Assembly (NCBI RefSeq): GCF_000374065.1
Contig: NZ_KB893256.1
Location: 1-64,000, forward strand
DNA from: Spirosoma luteum DSM 19990
GTDB lineage: Bacteria; Bacteroidota; Bacteroidia; Cytophagales; Spirosomataceae
Reading direction: 5' to 3'
Length of the DNA: 64,000 bases
Shown here: piece after piece, positions 27,197 to 36,954 of the stretch
Position numbering within the stretch: the first letter of the stretch is position 1
How the letters are laid out: each line of letters starts with the position of its first letter
Made by a program: the position numbers and the translations under genes
Notes under the pieces: model-generated
Told to the model about the DNA's origin: nothing
The model's database searches: none
Seen by the model: only the letters and a program-made list of their open reading frames with translations

Positions 27197-27435
27197 AAAT
27201 TCCACGCAGTCTGACCGGGCTGGACTTAATAAAACGGCTAAAACCGTTTGGCTACGAAGTGGTTCGACAAACGGGTAGTCATATCCGAATTCAGACCTTG
27301 CAAAATGGGCAACATTATGAAACGATACCCCGGCACGACCCCATCTAGATTGGTACGCTAAACAATATTTTGAAAAATATAGCCGAGCATCTTGGTTTAA
27401 GCAAAGATGCATTGGCCAATGAATTATTTGGATAA
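27193..27435 (+). pseudogene. hicA: HicA-like mRNA interferase, interrupted by an amber stop
   Basis: The frame starts at ATG 27193 and gives MKIPRSLTGLDLIKRLKPFG and RQTGSHIRIQT, with the HicA histidine (H30 in TGSH) intact. A TAG at 27346-27348 stops it after 51 residues. Beyond it the same frame continues IGTLNNILKNIAEHLGLSKD...ELFG and ends in TAA at 27433-27435. The full protein would be ~80 residues, normal for HicA. The stop falls where relatives usually have a lysine (xLKIGTL), so AAG to TAG is the likely mutation. The product lacks the last helix and is probably inactive. Confidence 0.85.
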
Positions 27436-27460
27436 AAAGCGGGGCGGTTTTTTAAAATCG

Positions 27461-30439
27461 TTAGCCATTCCGCCGGTACCCGCCCCCCTGTCCCCGGCCA
27501 TTGCCATTACCCCTATTCCGTTCCTGAAAGGGGTCGCGGGGAGGGGTGATGCCCGCACCGAATTTGCGCAGGTTGTACACGAAGCTTACCATGAAATACC
27601 GGTTCAGTACCCGGCTTCTGACTTCCTCCGTATAGGTGTCGGTTACGTTCCGTACGATGCTCTGATTCTGGTTCAGTAAGTCGAACGCCTGAAAGCGTAT
27701 CTCCCCCTGATTCTGCTTGAACAACTGCCGGGCCAAAGTAGCATTCCAGAGCGTAAACGACTGATTATAGCTAGCTGAACTGCCGCCGTAGTGGTTGTAA
27801 TACACATTGGTGGAGAATGTAAAATGAAGCGGGAGCTGGTAATACACATCCAGCGTAACAGTCTGATTTAAAAACGTCGTGTTTTGCTGAGGTTGCAGCG
27901 AATACTTCGCCGATTGCCAGTTGATGTTTCCCCCCAGATTAAGGTCCAGTTTCTCCGTAAAATTGGAACTTATGCTCACCCCCTGCCCAATAAGCCAGTT
28001 TTTGGCCCGGTTCGACTGACTGTTCACAAAGCTCGTACCTGTATTGTAGGTCAGGTTAGTCGTCAGGTTCAGGTTTGCTTTCTGCTCGCTGAACCTAACG
28101 GGTTGCCCGATCACAAACGAGCCATTGACGGTATAATAACCATCGGTATTGACGGGCCGGGTCGTCTGGGCACCCGACGGGGTAAATGTGGTTGAGTTAA
28201 CAATCTTGTTATCTGTCCGGCTGGCGTTCAGAAAGACAAACAGATTCCGGAACGTAGAGGGCTCAAACCGATTGAAATTCAGCGAGAGATTGTGGCTGTA
28301 TTCGGGTTGTAAAGCCTCGTTGCCAAGCTGAATATTTAGCGGATTCGTATTGTTCGGAACTGGTTGTAGCTGACTGACCGATGGTGCATTGACGCGGGTA
28401 CGGTAGTTGAGCCGCAGTCGGCGATTCTTGCCAAAGTTGTAGGTAAACAGGGCGTTGGGCAGGATGTTGGTGAACGCCCGGTTCAGGTTGGTTTCGCGGC
28501 TGAGGTTGTTAGAGTTCAGGCTTGCCTGCTGCCCATCTACCCCAAACGCATAGGTGTATTTCAGCCGTTTGGTTTGCCAGGTTAGCCCCGCCCGGTTGGT
28601 TACGTAGTCGTTCACAAACCGGTTGGTAAGGGTCGTGTTGAGTACGTCGTATTGCCGGGTTGATTCATTAAAATCGTTGACGGCCCGGTTTGAGGTATTG
28701 TGGTTATTAGAGAGGGTATAGTGAAATTCCAGTGTTTGCCGCAGCGAGAGGGGTTCGGAATAACTGATGTTGACGCTGTTCGTCATGGAGCGCGTTAGCT
28801 GATTGTTTAGCTGGTTGATACGCTGGGTAAACAAACCGCTGCTATCCGCACCGGTAACGGCCGTTCCTGAACCGGCAGTGCTGGAAATGGGGGCGTTGGA
28901 CCGGGCAAATCTGTTTTCCGACTGATTGATGCCGTCGTTGTTCTGGTTGTTCATCGCCACGTTCCAGTTCACCGAAAACGTCCGTCCCGCTTTTCGGAAC
29001 TTCCGGAACAGCAGCAGCGAGTTATTGCCCGTAAAGCCGTTGCCCGTCGAGTTGTAGTTGGTTATACTGGAGTTGGCCTGTACGCCCTCGGCACTCACGG
29101 TTTGCGACTGGCTCTGGTTGCTGTAGTTAGCGTTCAGCCACGACAGACTCGGAATGACCCGAATGGTAGTCAGCGTATCGAGCCGGTAATCGAGCCGCAG
29201 GTTGACCCGGTGGTTGGTGTTAGTATTATCGGAGCCATTGGTTCTGTTTGTCACGAAGGAGGAGTCGACACGGGCGGGTGTTCCCGCAGTACCGACGTTG
29301 GGCAACACGTTTTGCCGGCGACTGCTCTGGCTTGTGAGTGTGTTGGTATTACTGGCGTTGTAGCTACTCACCACGTCAATTTTTTTGCCCCAGCCGTCGC
29401 GGTAGTTGATACCAGCCGCCCACGACTGGGTAATGGCGTTGCTGCCCACCTGCCCCTGATTGCTGACGTTTCCGCCACCCGGTCCACCGCGCACCACGTT
29501 TCCACCGCCCCCTCTACCACCGCCCTGACCCTGCCCGGCCCCTCCGAAGTTACTGCCCAAACCCAGGTCCTGAGCCGTAAAACCCTGCTGATTGATATTA
29601 TTAGCCATGCCCAGCATCGAAATCTGCCGACCGTTATTGAACTGGTTCAGGCTCACCCGGCCGGAATAGCGCAAATCGTCACCAGTTTTTGGTCCGGCGC
29701 CGATGGTTTGCTGCCCAAAGGAGCCTTTACGCTTGTCTTTTTTGGTGGTGATGTTGATTGTCTTCTCCCGATCGCCATCGTCCACGCCCGAAAAAGCCGA
29801 TTGTTCCGAGGATTGGTCGAAGAGCTGTACTTTGTCGATGATGTCGGCAGGAAGGTTACGGGTAGCCATTTTTGGGTCATTGCCAAAGAAGGGTTTGCCA
29901 TCGACCAGTACTTTTTGCACACTTTGCCCCTGGGCTTTTATGTTCCCATCACGGTCTACCTCCACGCCCGGCAGTTTCTTGAGCAAGTCCTCCACCTGCG
30001 CGTTGGGCCGGGTTTTGAATGAACCCGCATTAAATTCCAGCGTGTCGCCCTTTACGGCAATGGGTGCTTTTTCCCCCTGTACCGCTACTTCCATCAGGGT
30101 CTGTGATTGCGACACCAGGTCAATTGTTCCGGCATCGGCATCGGGTCTTTCGGTGGTAACCGATATTCGTTTGGCGCGGCTCTTGTAACCCACGTAGGTG
30201 ACCAACACCCGGTATTGACCGACCGCTAGTTTTGGAAAAACGAACCTGCCGTCCCCATCGGTAATGCCAAACGTTACCAGCGACGAATCGCGGGCTGACA
30301 GTAGTGACACCGATGCTTCCATCAGTGGCTTTCGGGTCAGCGAATCGACCACCGTTCCACTGATACGCTGCGCGAAAGCCGCATTAACAAAAAATGTACA
30401 ATGCACAATGAATAATGTGCTCAACAGCAGGCGTTTCAT
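27461..30439 (-). CDS. TonB-dependent-type outer membrane receptor (OMP_b-brl)
   Basis: The start at 30439 (MKRLLLSTLFIVHCTFF) gives 992 residues with a signal peptide ending in NAAFAQ. Residues ~25-110 form a carboxypeptidase-regulatory-like domain (ISGTVVDSLTRKPLMEASVS). A plug domain follows (~115-225; VDGKPFFGNDPKMATRNLP and KVQLFDQSSEQSAFSGVDDG). The remainder is a 22-strand-type beta barrel. A glycine-rich stretch (~310-345) lies in the barrel region. It is the outer-membrane-receptor family PF14905 type, usually of unknown ligand. The GLPGLI gene lies directly upstream, so the two are a pair. Confidence 0.9.
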   Translation of the reverse strand: MKRLLLSTLFIVHCTFFVNAAFAQRISGTVVDSLTRKPLMEASVSLLSARDSSLVTFGITDGDGRFVFPKLAVGQYRVLVTYVGYKSRAKRISVTTERPDADAGTIDLVSQSQTLMEVAVQGEKAPIAVKGDTLEFNAGSFKTRPNAQVEDLLKKLPGVEVDRDGNIKAQGQSVQKVLVDGKPFFGNDPKMATRNLPADIIDKVQLFDQSSEQSAFSGVDDGDREKTINITTKKDKRKGSFGQQTIGAGPKTGDDLRYSGRVSLNQFNNGRQISMLGMANNINQQGFTAQDLGLGSNFGGAGQGQGGGRGGGGNVVRGGPGGGNVSNQGQVGSNAITQSWAAGINYRDGWGKKIDVVSSYNASNTNTLTSQSSRRQNVLPNVGTAGTPARVDSSFVTNRTNGSDNTNTNHRVNLRLDYRLDTLTTIRVIPSLSWLNANYSNQSQSQTVSAEGVQANSSITNYNSTGNGFTGNNSLLLFRKFRKAGRTFSVNWNVAMNNQNNDGINQSENRFARSNAPISSTAGSGTAVTGADSSGLFTQRINQLNNQLTRSMTNSVNISYSEPLSLRQTLEFHYTLSNNHNTSNRAVNDFNESTRQYDVLNTTLTNRFVNDYVTNRAGLTWQTKRLKYTYAFGVDGQQASLNSNNLSRETNLNRAFTNILPNALFTYNFGKNRRLRLNYRTRVNAPSVSQLQPVPNNTNPLNIQLGNEALQPEYSHNLSLNFNRFEPSTFRNLFVFLNASRTDNKIVNSTTFTPSGAQTTRPVNTDGYYTVNGSFVIGQPVRFSEQKANLNLTTNLTYNTGTSFVNSQSNRAKNWLIGQGVSISSNFTEKLDLNLGGNINWQSAKYSLQPQQNTTFLNQTVTLDVYYQLPLHFTFSTNVYYNHYGGSSASYNQSFTLWNATLARQLFKQNQGEIRFQAFDLLNQNQSIVRNVTDTYTEEVRSRVLNRYFMVSFVYNLRKFGAGITPPRDPFQERNRGNGNGRGQGGGYRRNG

Positions 30440-30488
30440 CGTAAGTAGTTTTTCACCGTACACTATACATTCTTCATGGTGCATTTTA

Positions 30489-31325
30489 TTAGTTGTTACC
30501 CCGTCGCTGAAATCCGCCTTCCTGCATCATTTTCTGCCGAAAATCGGCCATGCCCTTTCGGCGCATTTCTTCCAGTTCATCGGCCGATACAACTTTGGCA
30601 TCTTTAGGTGGTTGAACGGCCGTTTCGGCAACGGCTTCCGTCGAGACGCCCGTTGCCTTAAAGGATTCCGTGTCCGACTCAATTTGTAGCACTACACCTT
30701 TTGGCGGGGTCAGGTCGGCCACGGGCGAGTAGGTGAAGGGCAGTTCTGTGGTGTACCAGATGGTGTACGGTTGTTTGCGTCGCGTGGCGGTGGCTTTCTG
30801 GCAGGTGTATCCCGCAATTTTCTTCGTCTTTGATGCGGTTTGCCAGTCGGTTGCCTCCGGCATTGGTTTTTCGGAACGGTAGACCTGCGTCGTCGAATCT
30901 TTCTTTACCGTCAGTACATCGATGTGCTGTCGGTTCGCCAAATCCAGGTATGTCTGCTGCTCAAATGGGGGTGTCCTCCGCGTTGTACGGGGCCGGTCTC
31001 CGCCACCAGGACTACCCGCGCCATCCGGCCCGCCAACCGTCCGGGTCATCATCATATTCTGCGGCCGGTCGCGCTCTTCCTTGGCCATCGTCCCGGAAAA
31101 GACCAGTTTTTGCGTAAATGACATCACTTCCGGTGTACCTTCCGGGGCATCGGGTGCACCGGGGCTACCCGGACGAACCTCCTGTCCGTTGATGACCATC
31201 CGCATCTGCGAACGGTCAATCTGGCGCATACCTTCGTAAGTGATTTTGCCCGATGTGGGCGATTGGCCGAATAAATTTGTCAGCGACAAACCAGCGGCCA
31301 ATGTGAGGCAAAGAACTTGTTTCAT
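30489..31325 (-). CDS. GLPGLI-family secreted protein
   Basis: This 278-residue protein begins with a signal peptide (LCLTLAAGLSLTNLFG). The body resembles the GLPGLI family: a KITYEGMRQIDRS start, KIAGYTCQKATATRRKQPYT, IWYTTELPFTYSPVAD and PPKGVVLQIES. There is a glycine/proline-rich insert at residues ~100-120 (GGPDGAGSPGGGDRPR). The C-terminal ~30 residues are a charged helix. It precedes the receptor gene with a ~50-bp gap, a frequent gene order for this family; its role is unknown. Confidence 0.85.
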   Translation of the reverse strand: MKQVLCLTLAAGLSLTNLFGQSPTSGKITYEGMRQIDRSQMRMVINGQEVRPGSPGAPDAPEGTPEVMSFTQKLVFSGTMAKEERDRPQNMMMTRTVGGPDGAGSPGGGDRPRTTRRTPPFEQQTYLDLANRQHIDVLTVKKDSTTQVYRSEKPMPEATDWQTASKTKKIAGYTCQKATATRRKQPYTIWYTTELPFTYSPVADLTPPKGVVLQIESDTESFKATGVSTEAVAETAVQPPKDAKVVSADELEEMRRKGMADFRQKMMQEGGFQRRGNN

Positions 31326-31446
31326 GGTTGAATGAGGGCTTGTGTTAGTAAACGTTGCACATTTTATTTAACTCACCGTTAAAATTTTGTTAAATGCGGT
31401 TAACTAGTAATCCAATGGCGAATTTTAGCCGTTGAATTACATTCGT

Positions 31447-32190
31447 ATGGCTCCAAAACGCATTATTTCCGTAGTGCCCTCGCAGACCGAATTGCTCTTC
31501 GACCTGGGGTTAGATGAGGAAGTCATTGGCATTACCAGGTTCTGTATTTATCCGGCCGATAAAGTTAAACAAAAGACGCTGGTTGGTGGCACGAAAACAC
31601 TGAATATCAACGCTATTCATACGCTGAATCCTGATTTTATCCTGGCCAATAAGGAGGAGAATACGCGGGAACAGATAGAGGCACTCCAGCAACGGTACAC
31701 CGTACACGTTACCGATGTAAACACCCTGCCCGATGCGCTGGCTATGATTCGGGAAGTAGGAACGCTGGTTGGGAAACGTATCGAAGCCGAAGCACTGGCA
31801 AACCAAATTGAAAATGCCCTGCTTCCGTTTCCGCCGGTCCCCGGTCTTACAGTGGCGTACCTCATCTGGCGAAAGCCGTACATGGTGGCGGCTGCGGGTA
31901 CGTTCATCCACGCCATGCTCGAACAGGCAGGTTTCCAGAATGCCTTTGCGGGACAAACGCGCTACCCGGTTGTGTCGGCCGATGCGCTGAAATCGGCTCA
32001 GCCCGACCTTATTTTTCTGTCGTCGGAGCCGTATCCATTTGGTCAAAAACATGTAGCGGAGTTACAAGCCATTTGCCCGTCGGCGCGGATACGGCTGGTG
32101 GATGGCGAAGTATTTTCGTGGTACGGGAGTCGGCTGTTGCGGGCTTCGGACTATTTCAGGAACTTGCGTACCGGAATTGTTACTGTATAA
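31447..32190 (+). CDS. Helical-backbone metal receptor (BtuF-like binding protein)
   Basis: This ~247-residue protein has the periplasmic-binding-protein fold used for cobalamin or ferric siderophore capture: RIISVVPSQTELLFDLG, a DFILANKEEN..QIEALQQ half, and WRKPYMVAAAGTFIHAMLEQ in the second lobe. The ATG at 31447 is preferred over a TTG at 31432. No signal peptide is apparent, which is common for this subfamily and unusual for a transport binding protein. No transporter genes are adjacent; the AraC gene follows 5 bp later. Confidence 0.82.
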   Translation: MAPKRIISVVPSQTELLFDLGLDEEVIGITRFCIYPADKVKQKTLVGGTKTLNINAIHTLNPDFILANKEENTREQIEALQQRYTVHVTDVNTLPDALAMIREVGTLVGKRIEAEALANQIENALLPFPPVPGLTVAYLIWRKPYMVAAAGTFIHAMLEQAGFQNAFAGQTRYPVVSADALKSAQPDLIFLSSEPYPFGQKHVAELQAICPSARIRLVDGEVFSWYGSRLLRASDYFRNLRTGIVTV

Positions 32191-32195
32191 CTCAA

Positions 32196-33218
32196 GTGAA
32201 AACCAACGATACACTCTCCATTGCTTCGGTCAATCTGCTGCTTTTTGTCGCACGGCAACGCGGGGTCGATGCCGATGCGCTGGCCCGTGCTGTGGGCATC
32301 AGTTCCGAACAGTTGCGCGACCCCGACGGGCGCGTGCTTGTCCGGCAGATACAGGCTCTCTGGCGGGAGATCACTGCCGCCACCGGCGACCCGAATATTG
32401 CCCTGCAACTGGGTGAACTGGTCAATCCGGTTTCCATCGGTGTGCTGGCGTATGTCATGATGCATAGCCCTACACTGGGTGGTGCCTTCGAAAAACTGTG
32501 CCGGTACCAGGACATTGTTTGTGAGGGGATCCGCACAACCGGACAGTTGACCCCGGCTGGTAATCAGTTCGTTCTGTCGCTACACATCATCAGTGCCGAT
32601 ATCATTTATCCGCAACACACGCTCAACTCCGAACTATCCATATACCTATCCGCCATGCGGGCCCTGACGGGGCAGCGAATCACGGCCGATGCTATTCACT
32701 TCGCATACCCAAAGCCGGTTGATACCCGGGAACATGAGCGCGTATTTGCGCCTGCCAAACTTACCTTCGATGCGCCCGAAACGGCCATGATTCTCGATGT
32801 CAGTCTATTGAACATCCCCGTTCTGAATGCCAATCCAAGCTTATCGATACTGTTTGAGAAACACGCCGATACCATTCTTAAACAGCTCAAAACGCCAACC
32901 TTACCGTCGCGGGTGAAGGGGGAGATCATGTTGCTCATGAGGGGAGAAGAACCAACCCTGGCCACCGTTGCCGACCGGCTGGCTATGGGTGTCCGTACAA
33001 TGCAGTTACACCTGAAGGAACTGGGGACCTCCTATCAGCACATCCTTGATGAAACCCGCTATGAACTGGCAGTCAGCCACCTGCGTGAACAGCACATGAG
33101 TACCACAGACATTGCCTACCTGCTGGGTTTTGCCGAGCCTAGTGTCTTTTTTCGCTCATTCAAGAAGTGGGCGGGGCAAACGCCGGGTGCCTTTCGGCTG
33201 GCGCAGGCAACCGCCTGA
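32196..33218 (+). CDS. AraC-family regulator (arabinose-binding-type N-terminus)
   Basis: The GTG at 32196, five bases after the previous stop, gives a 340-residue regulator; the frame upstream lies inside the preceding gene and is not used. The N-terminal ~180 residues match the OruR/ArgR-type ligand domain (ARAVGISSEQLRDPDGRV). The C-terminal HTH_18 contains TLATVADRLAMGVRTMQLHL and TDIAYLLGFAEPSVFFRSFK. It is probably cotranscribed with the metal-receptor gene. The effector is unknown; the stop lies 1 nt from that of the DUF4260 gene on the other strand. Confidence 0.9.
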   Translation: MKTNDTLSIASVNLLLFVARQRGVDADALARAVGISSEQLRDPDGRVLVRQIQALWREITAATGDPNIALQLGELVNPVSIGVLAYVMMHSPTLGGAFEKLCRYQDIVCEGIRTTGQLTPAGNQFVLSLHIISADIIYPQHTLNSELSIYLSAMRALTGQRITADAIHFAYPKPVDTREHERVFAPAKLTFDAPETAMILDVSLLNIPVLNANPSLSILFEKHADTILKQLKTPTLPSRVKGEIMLLMRGEEPTLATVADRLAMGVRTMQLHLKELGTSYQHILDETRYELAVSHLREQHMSTTDIAYLLGFAEPSVFFRSFKKWAGQTPGAFRLAQATA

Positions 33219-33219
33219 T

Positions 33220-33564
33220 TCATAAACTTTCCAGACTGGTGTGTTTAAAGCTATCCGGATATTTCAGGCCGTAGCCCATGATACGGTCCATACTCGAATG
33301 AGCGAAGAGGATAACACCCATCAGGATCAGTATCTGGCTACCTATCATCAGGCCCAGTAAACCAATGACGATGCCCAATCCTTTATGATGCGCAATATTA
33401 TACAAAACCGCGCCCACAGCAGGATTGATGAGGTAGCCAATCATACTTATATCAGGTACCAGAATGAGGGCCGGAAACCACCACCAGGCGAAATCAAGGC
33501 GGGAGAACAGGAAAATAGCACCCAGAAACTGAATTAATTCTTCGGACTTCAATAGCGTTTTCAT
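33220..33564 (-). CDS. DUF4260 membrane protein
   Basis: This small 114-residue integral membrane protein begins MKTLLKSEELIQFLGAIFLF. It has about four hydrophobic stretches (~12-30, 30-50, 58-76, 76-92) and the DUF4260 pattern (PDISMIGYLINPAVGAVLYN, HHKGLG). Function is unknown. It is probably transcribed with the upstream short-chain dehydrogenase gene, 70 bp away, and is convergent with the AraC gene. Confidence 0.85.
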   Translation of the reverse strand: MKTLLKSEELIQFLGAIFLFSRLDFAWWWFPALILVPDISMIGYLINPAVGAVLYNIAHHKGLGIVIGLLGLMIGSQILILMGVILFAHSSMDRIMGYGLKYPDSFKHTSLESL

Positions 33565-33634
33565 TGGATTAATAGTTTGTCGTTTATAATGTACTTTGTG
33601 CTCTTTGCGCCTTTACCTTCTGCGTTCTTTGCGG

Positions 33635-34666
33635 TTAACGTTTGTTCTCGACGGGCGTAAATGGCTTTTTCAGCTGGCGTTCCGAAAACCAGGTCAGCGT
33701 GTCGTTCAGGGCCTGCTTCATGGGGGTTGGCTGAAAATCGGGGAAGAGTGACCGTACTTTTTGGTCATCCAGCACAATTGTGTTTTCGTAGAGGTAGAGC
33801 ATCTCTTTTACTTCCCGAAGCACAGGCATGAATAGTCCCAATGCGTTAATAAGAAACCGGCTGTACACCTGAATCTTGAGAGGTTTTCCCGTCAGCCCGC
33901 TAATATGCCCAAACCACGCCCGCATGGATGGTAGTGTTGTTCCGCCATAATTCCAGACTTCGTAGGGGTTCGATTTTACGGTTCCCCTCGTGTTCCAGTC
34001 CCGCAATATCAGCCGGGCAATAAGTTCAGCGGCATCATTGGTATACACGGATTGATGGGGTATGTCAGTAGTTAGAAGCCAGGGGAGTGCCTTGCCAGTC
34101 AGGGCATTTTCGAAAATAGGACGTACGCCGTCGTTGAGAACATTTGGCCCCCAAAAATCCGGTAACCGTACGTTGAGCACGCGGCACTTCCCGGCTTCGG
34201 CAGCCTGCTCCAGCATCGTTTCAATTTCGACCCGCAACTGTCCCTTTCGAGTACAGGGTCGGGCAGAGCTATCCTCCCGAATTGGCTCTTTGGTATTACC
34301 GAAATTGTACACATTGCCGGGGAAAATGATGGTAGTCCCGCCCGAATTGGATCCGCTTCGACTGGCAGCGTCGATAATTTTCTGCGTGGCCGTATCCATA
34401 TTCCCAAACCACTGATTGTACGGATAGTTGATGCCGTGAAAAATAAACTGTTTATCGGCAGCAAGGTGGTCGAGCAGCGTAGCATCCTGCACATCGCCTT
34501 CCACAATCGTGAGCGTTGGCGCATTTGGAAATAGTTTTTCAGCTTTGGCCCGATTGCGGACAAGGATGGTAACGGGCCATTGCCGGGCCAGCAGATTGGC
34601 CGTTACGGCATAGCCGATGCTGCCGGTAGCGCCCAGAATAAGGACAGTAGGGTTGGTGGTGTTCAT
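33635..34666 (-). CDS. NAD(P)-dependent epimerase/dehydratase-like SDR
   Basis: This is a 343-residue extended short-chain dehydrogenase. The N-terminus VLILGATGSIGYAVTANLL is the NAD(P)-binding glycine motif, and DVQDATLLDHLAADK, an INYPYNQWFG segment and NVYNFGNTKEP follow. The usual YxxxK catalytic pair is not clearly readable: YNFGN stands where YxxxK would be expected, so it may be an atypical reductase or NAD(P)-binding regulator. It is probably in an operon with the DUF4260 gene. Confidence 0.85.
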   Translation of the reverse strand: MNTTNPTVLILGATGSIGYAVTANLLARQWPVTILVRNRAKAEKLFPNAPTLTIVEGDVQDATLLDHLAADKQFIFHGINYPYNQWFGNMDTATQKIIDAASRSGSNSGGTTIIFPGNVYNFGNTKEPIREDSSARPCTRKGQLRVEIETMLEQAAEAGKCRVLNVRLPDFWGPNVLNDGVRPIFENALTGKALPWLLTTDIPHQSVYTNDAAELIARLILRDWNTRGTVKSNPYEVWNYGGTTLPSMRAWFGHISGLTGKPLKIQVYSRFLINALGLFMPVLREVKEMLYLYENTIVLDDQKVRSLFPDFQPTPMKQALNDTLTWFSERQLKKPFTPVENKR

Positions 34667-35005
34667 TATGTTTTTGCGTTGATTAGTACGCTACAAAGGT
34701 CAGGCTACCCGCTTATTCAGTTACTGACGAACGACGAAAATGGGAGTGACGAATAACGAAAATCGGCGTGTTTCCGTAGCCAGAAAGGTTGTTGTTCGCT
34801 CCGATAGGGTCTACACCTCAAATAATGCATCCGAAACTAAAAAGTACCCTTACGGCCAATGGCTCCGGATGGGGGGCGACATAGCGTTACGCTACATTTA
34901 CGCCCGGCGGGATGGAGCGAAAAAGTACTGATAGGGCCCCTTTCAGGCGTGTTCAAGGGGCTCCGACCAATGAACTAATCTCCCGCTCGTCTTGTCCTTT
35001 CAAAT
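34667..35005. other. Intergenic stretch without a recognised gene
   Basis: The 339 bp separate the divergent SDR and ABC-transporter genes and must hold both promoters. A 63-codon open frame at 34740-34931 has no recognisable features and is not called. A weak 7-bp hairpin (GCCCCTT/AAGGGGC) lies at ~34939-34964. I see nothing else. Confidence 0.5.
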
Positions 35006-36868
35006 ATGGCAAAATCTGAAAATGCGCGGAGCAGCGTCGCCAATGCAAAAGACGAGCTAAGCTGGCGCGAACGCTTTGCAGCACTGAGTAATCTGCCCGC
35101 TTTTTTCAAACTGGTCTGGGCCGTTTCGCCGGGCCTGTTTATAGGCAACGCAGCCCTGCGGTTAGTGCGGGCGGCTATTCCGGCATCGGTGCTGTACATT
35201 GGCAAGCTGCTTATCGACGAAGTGGTGCGATTGGCCGGGCAAACTGACAAAGACACGACTTTTTTGTGGGAGTTGGTAGCTGCTGAATTCGGGCTGGCTA
35301 TTCTGTCAACGGCACTGGCCCGGGCCGTTTCGCTCATGGATGGGCTGCTGGGCGATTTATTTGCCAACAGCACCTCTGTCCGGCTCATGGAACACGCAGC
35401 CACGCTTGACCTGGAACAGTTTGAAGACGCTACGTTTTACGACAAACTCGAACGCGCCCGGCGGCAGACGACGGGCCGTACGGTATTGCTGTCGGGGGTG
35501 TTTGGCCAGGTACAGGAGCTTATTTCTGTCGCCTTCCTGGCGGCTGGTCTGGCGGTTTACAATCCCTGGCTGCTGCTTCTGATTCTGGTCGCGGTGACCC
35601 CTTCGTTTATCGGCGATAATTATTTTAATCAGCGCAGTTACTCCCTGTCCCGCTCCTGGACGCCCGAACGGCGGGAACTGGATTACCTGCGCTACGTGGG
35701 GGCTAGTGATGAAACGGCGAAAGAGGTCAAAATTTTCGGTCTGTCGGGGTTTCTGGTCGAGCGGTTTCGGACCCTGTCGGATGGGTTTTACCAGAAGAAC
35801 AAAGCGCTCGCGCTGAGCCGGGCGGGATGGGGTGTGTTACTCACGGCCCTCGGCACGGCGGGTTACTACGGAGCTTATGTCTGGATTGTGCTACGGGCTA
35901 CAACGGGCCAAATTTCCCTTGGCGACCTAACGTTTTTGGCAGGGTCGTTCCGGCAGGTGCGTGGTTCGCTGGAAGGCATTCTGTTGCAGTTCAGCAGCCT
36001 GACGCAGGAAGCCATCTATTTGCAGGATCTGTTCGATTACTTTGCCATTGAACCCCTTATCCATTCGGCCAAAACAACCCGCCCCTTTCCCCAGCCCATC
36101 AGAGAAGGGGAAGCGGCACTCCGATTCGAGTTTGAGAATGTCGGTTTCAAGTACACTAACTCCGAACGGTGGGCCTTGCGCAATCTATCGTTCGCCCTCG
36201 AACCGGGCGAAAAACTGGCGTTGGTTGGCGAGAACGGGGCCGGAAAAACTACGCTGGTCAAACTACTGGCCCGGCTTTACGACCCCGCCGAGGGCCGGAT
36301 TCTGCTCAACGGGTACGACCTGCGGGAGTATGATTTGCTCGAACTCCGGCGTAACATCGGCGTAATTTTTCAGGACTACACCCGTTTCAAAATGTCGGCC
36401 GGGATAAACATTGCCGTTGGGGATATCGACGAACGTACCAATCAGCCGCGCATCGAGGTATCCGCGCAGCGTAGCCTGGCCGACAGCGTTATTGCCAAAC
36501 TGGCTGGAGGGTACGACCAGCAGCTGGGGCGTTCGTTCGGTAAAGGCGTCGAACTGTCGGGAGGGGAGTGGCAGAAAGTTGCCCTGGGGCGGGCGTACAT
36601 GCGTGATGCCCAGCTTATCATTCTGGACGAACCCACGGCCGCCCTCGATGCCCGGGCCGAGTACGAAGTGTTTCAGCGCTTTGCCCAGTTAACCGAGGGC
36701 AAATCGTCAGTCATCATCTCGCACCGGTTCAGCACCGTTCGTATGGCCGACCGTATTCTGGTGCTGGAAAACGGCACCCTGCTCGAAATTGGCAGTCATT
36801 ATGAATTACTGGAGAAAGATGGTCGTTACGCCGAGTTGTTTGGCTTGCAGGCGCGGGGATATCAGTAA
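35006..36868 (+). CDS. ABC half-transporter (permease-ATPase fusion)
   Basis: This 620-residue export-type half-transporter probably acts as a homodimer. The N-terminal ~340 residues form a six-helix membrane domain. The ATPase has Walker A GENGAGKT (residues 408-415), Q-loop (VIFQDYTRF), the signature LSGGEWQKVALGRAY near 517, Walker B LIILDEP and H-loop IISH. The LSGGEWQ form is seen in lipid and peptide exporters of Bacteroidota. Substrate is unknown. Its 3' end is 86 bp from the OmpA gene. Confidence 0.92.
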   Translation: MAKSENARSSVANAKDELSWRERFAALSNLPAFFKLVWAVSPGLFIGNAALRLVRAAIPASVLYIGKLLIDEVVRLAGQTDKDTTFLWELVAAEFGLAILSTALARAVSLMDGLLGDLFANSTSVRLMEHAATLDLEQFEDATFYDKLERARRQTTGRTVLLSGVFGQVQELISVAFLAAGLAVYNPWLLLLILVAVTPSFIGDNYFNQRSYSLSRSWTPERRELDYLRYVGASDETAKEVKIFGLSGFLVERFRTLSDGFYQKNKALALSRAGWGVLLTALGTAGYYGAYVWIVLRATTGQISLGDLTFLAGSFRQVRGSLEGILLQFSSLTQEAIYLQDLFDYFAIEPLIHSAKTTRPFPQPIREGEAALRFEFENVGFKYTNSERWALRNLSFALEPGEKLALVGENGAGKTTLVKLLARLYDPAEGRILLNGYDLREYDLLELRRNIGVIFQDYTRFKMSAGINIAVGDIDERTNQPRIEVSAQRSLADSVIAKLAGGYDQQLGRSFGKGVELSGGEWQKVALGRAYMRDAQLIILDEPTAALDARAEYEVFQRFAQLTEGKSSVIISHRFSTVRMADRILVLENGTLLEIGSHYELLEKDGRYAELFGLQARGYQ

Positions 36869-36954
36869 CTCATTTGCTGGCAGAAATTAGCTGTAATCAG
36901 CCATTTTTTTCGTACCCATGCGTTAGTAAGTGCACAAGTCAACCTTTTGTATTC

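Noticed and set aside
29102-30022. 306-codon open frame on the plus strand
   Set aside because: It lies wholly antisense to the outer membrane receptor gene, which has clear signal, plug and barrel features; the antisense translation has no recognisable domain.
34740-34931. 63-codon plus-strand frame between SDR and ABC genes
   Set aside because: No signal, motif or ribosome-binding support; composition is unlike the neighbours and it lies in a divergent promoter region.
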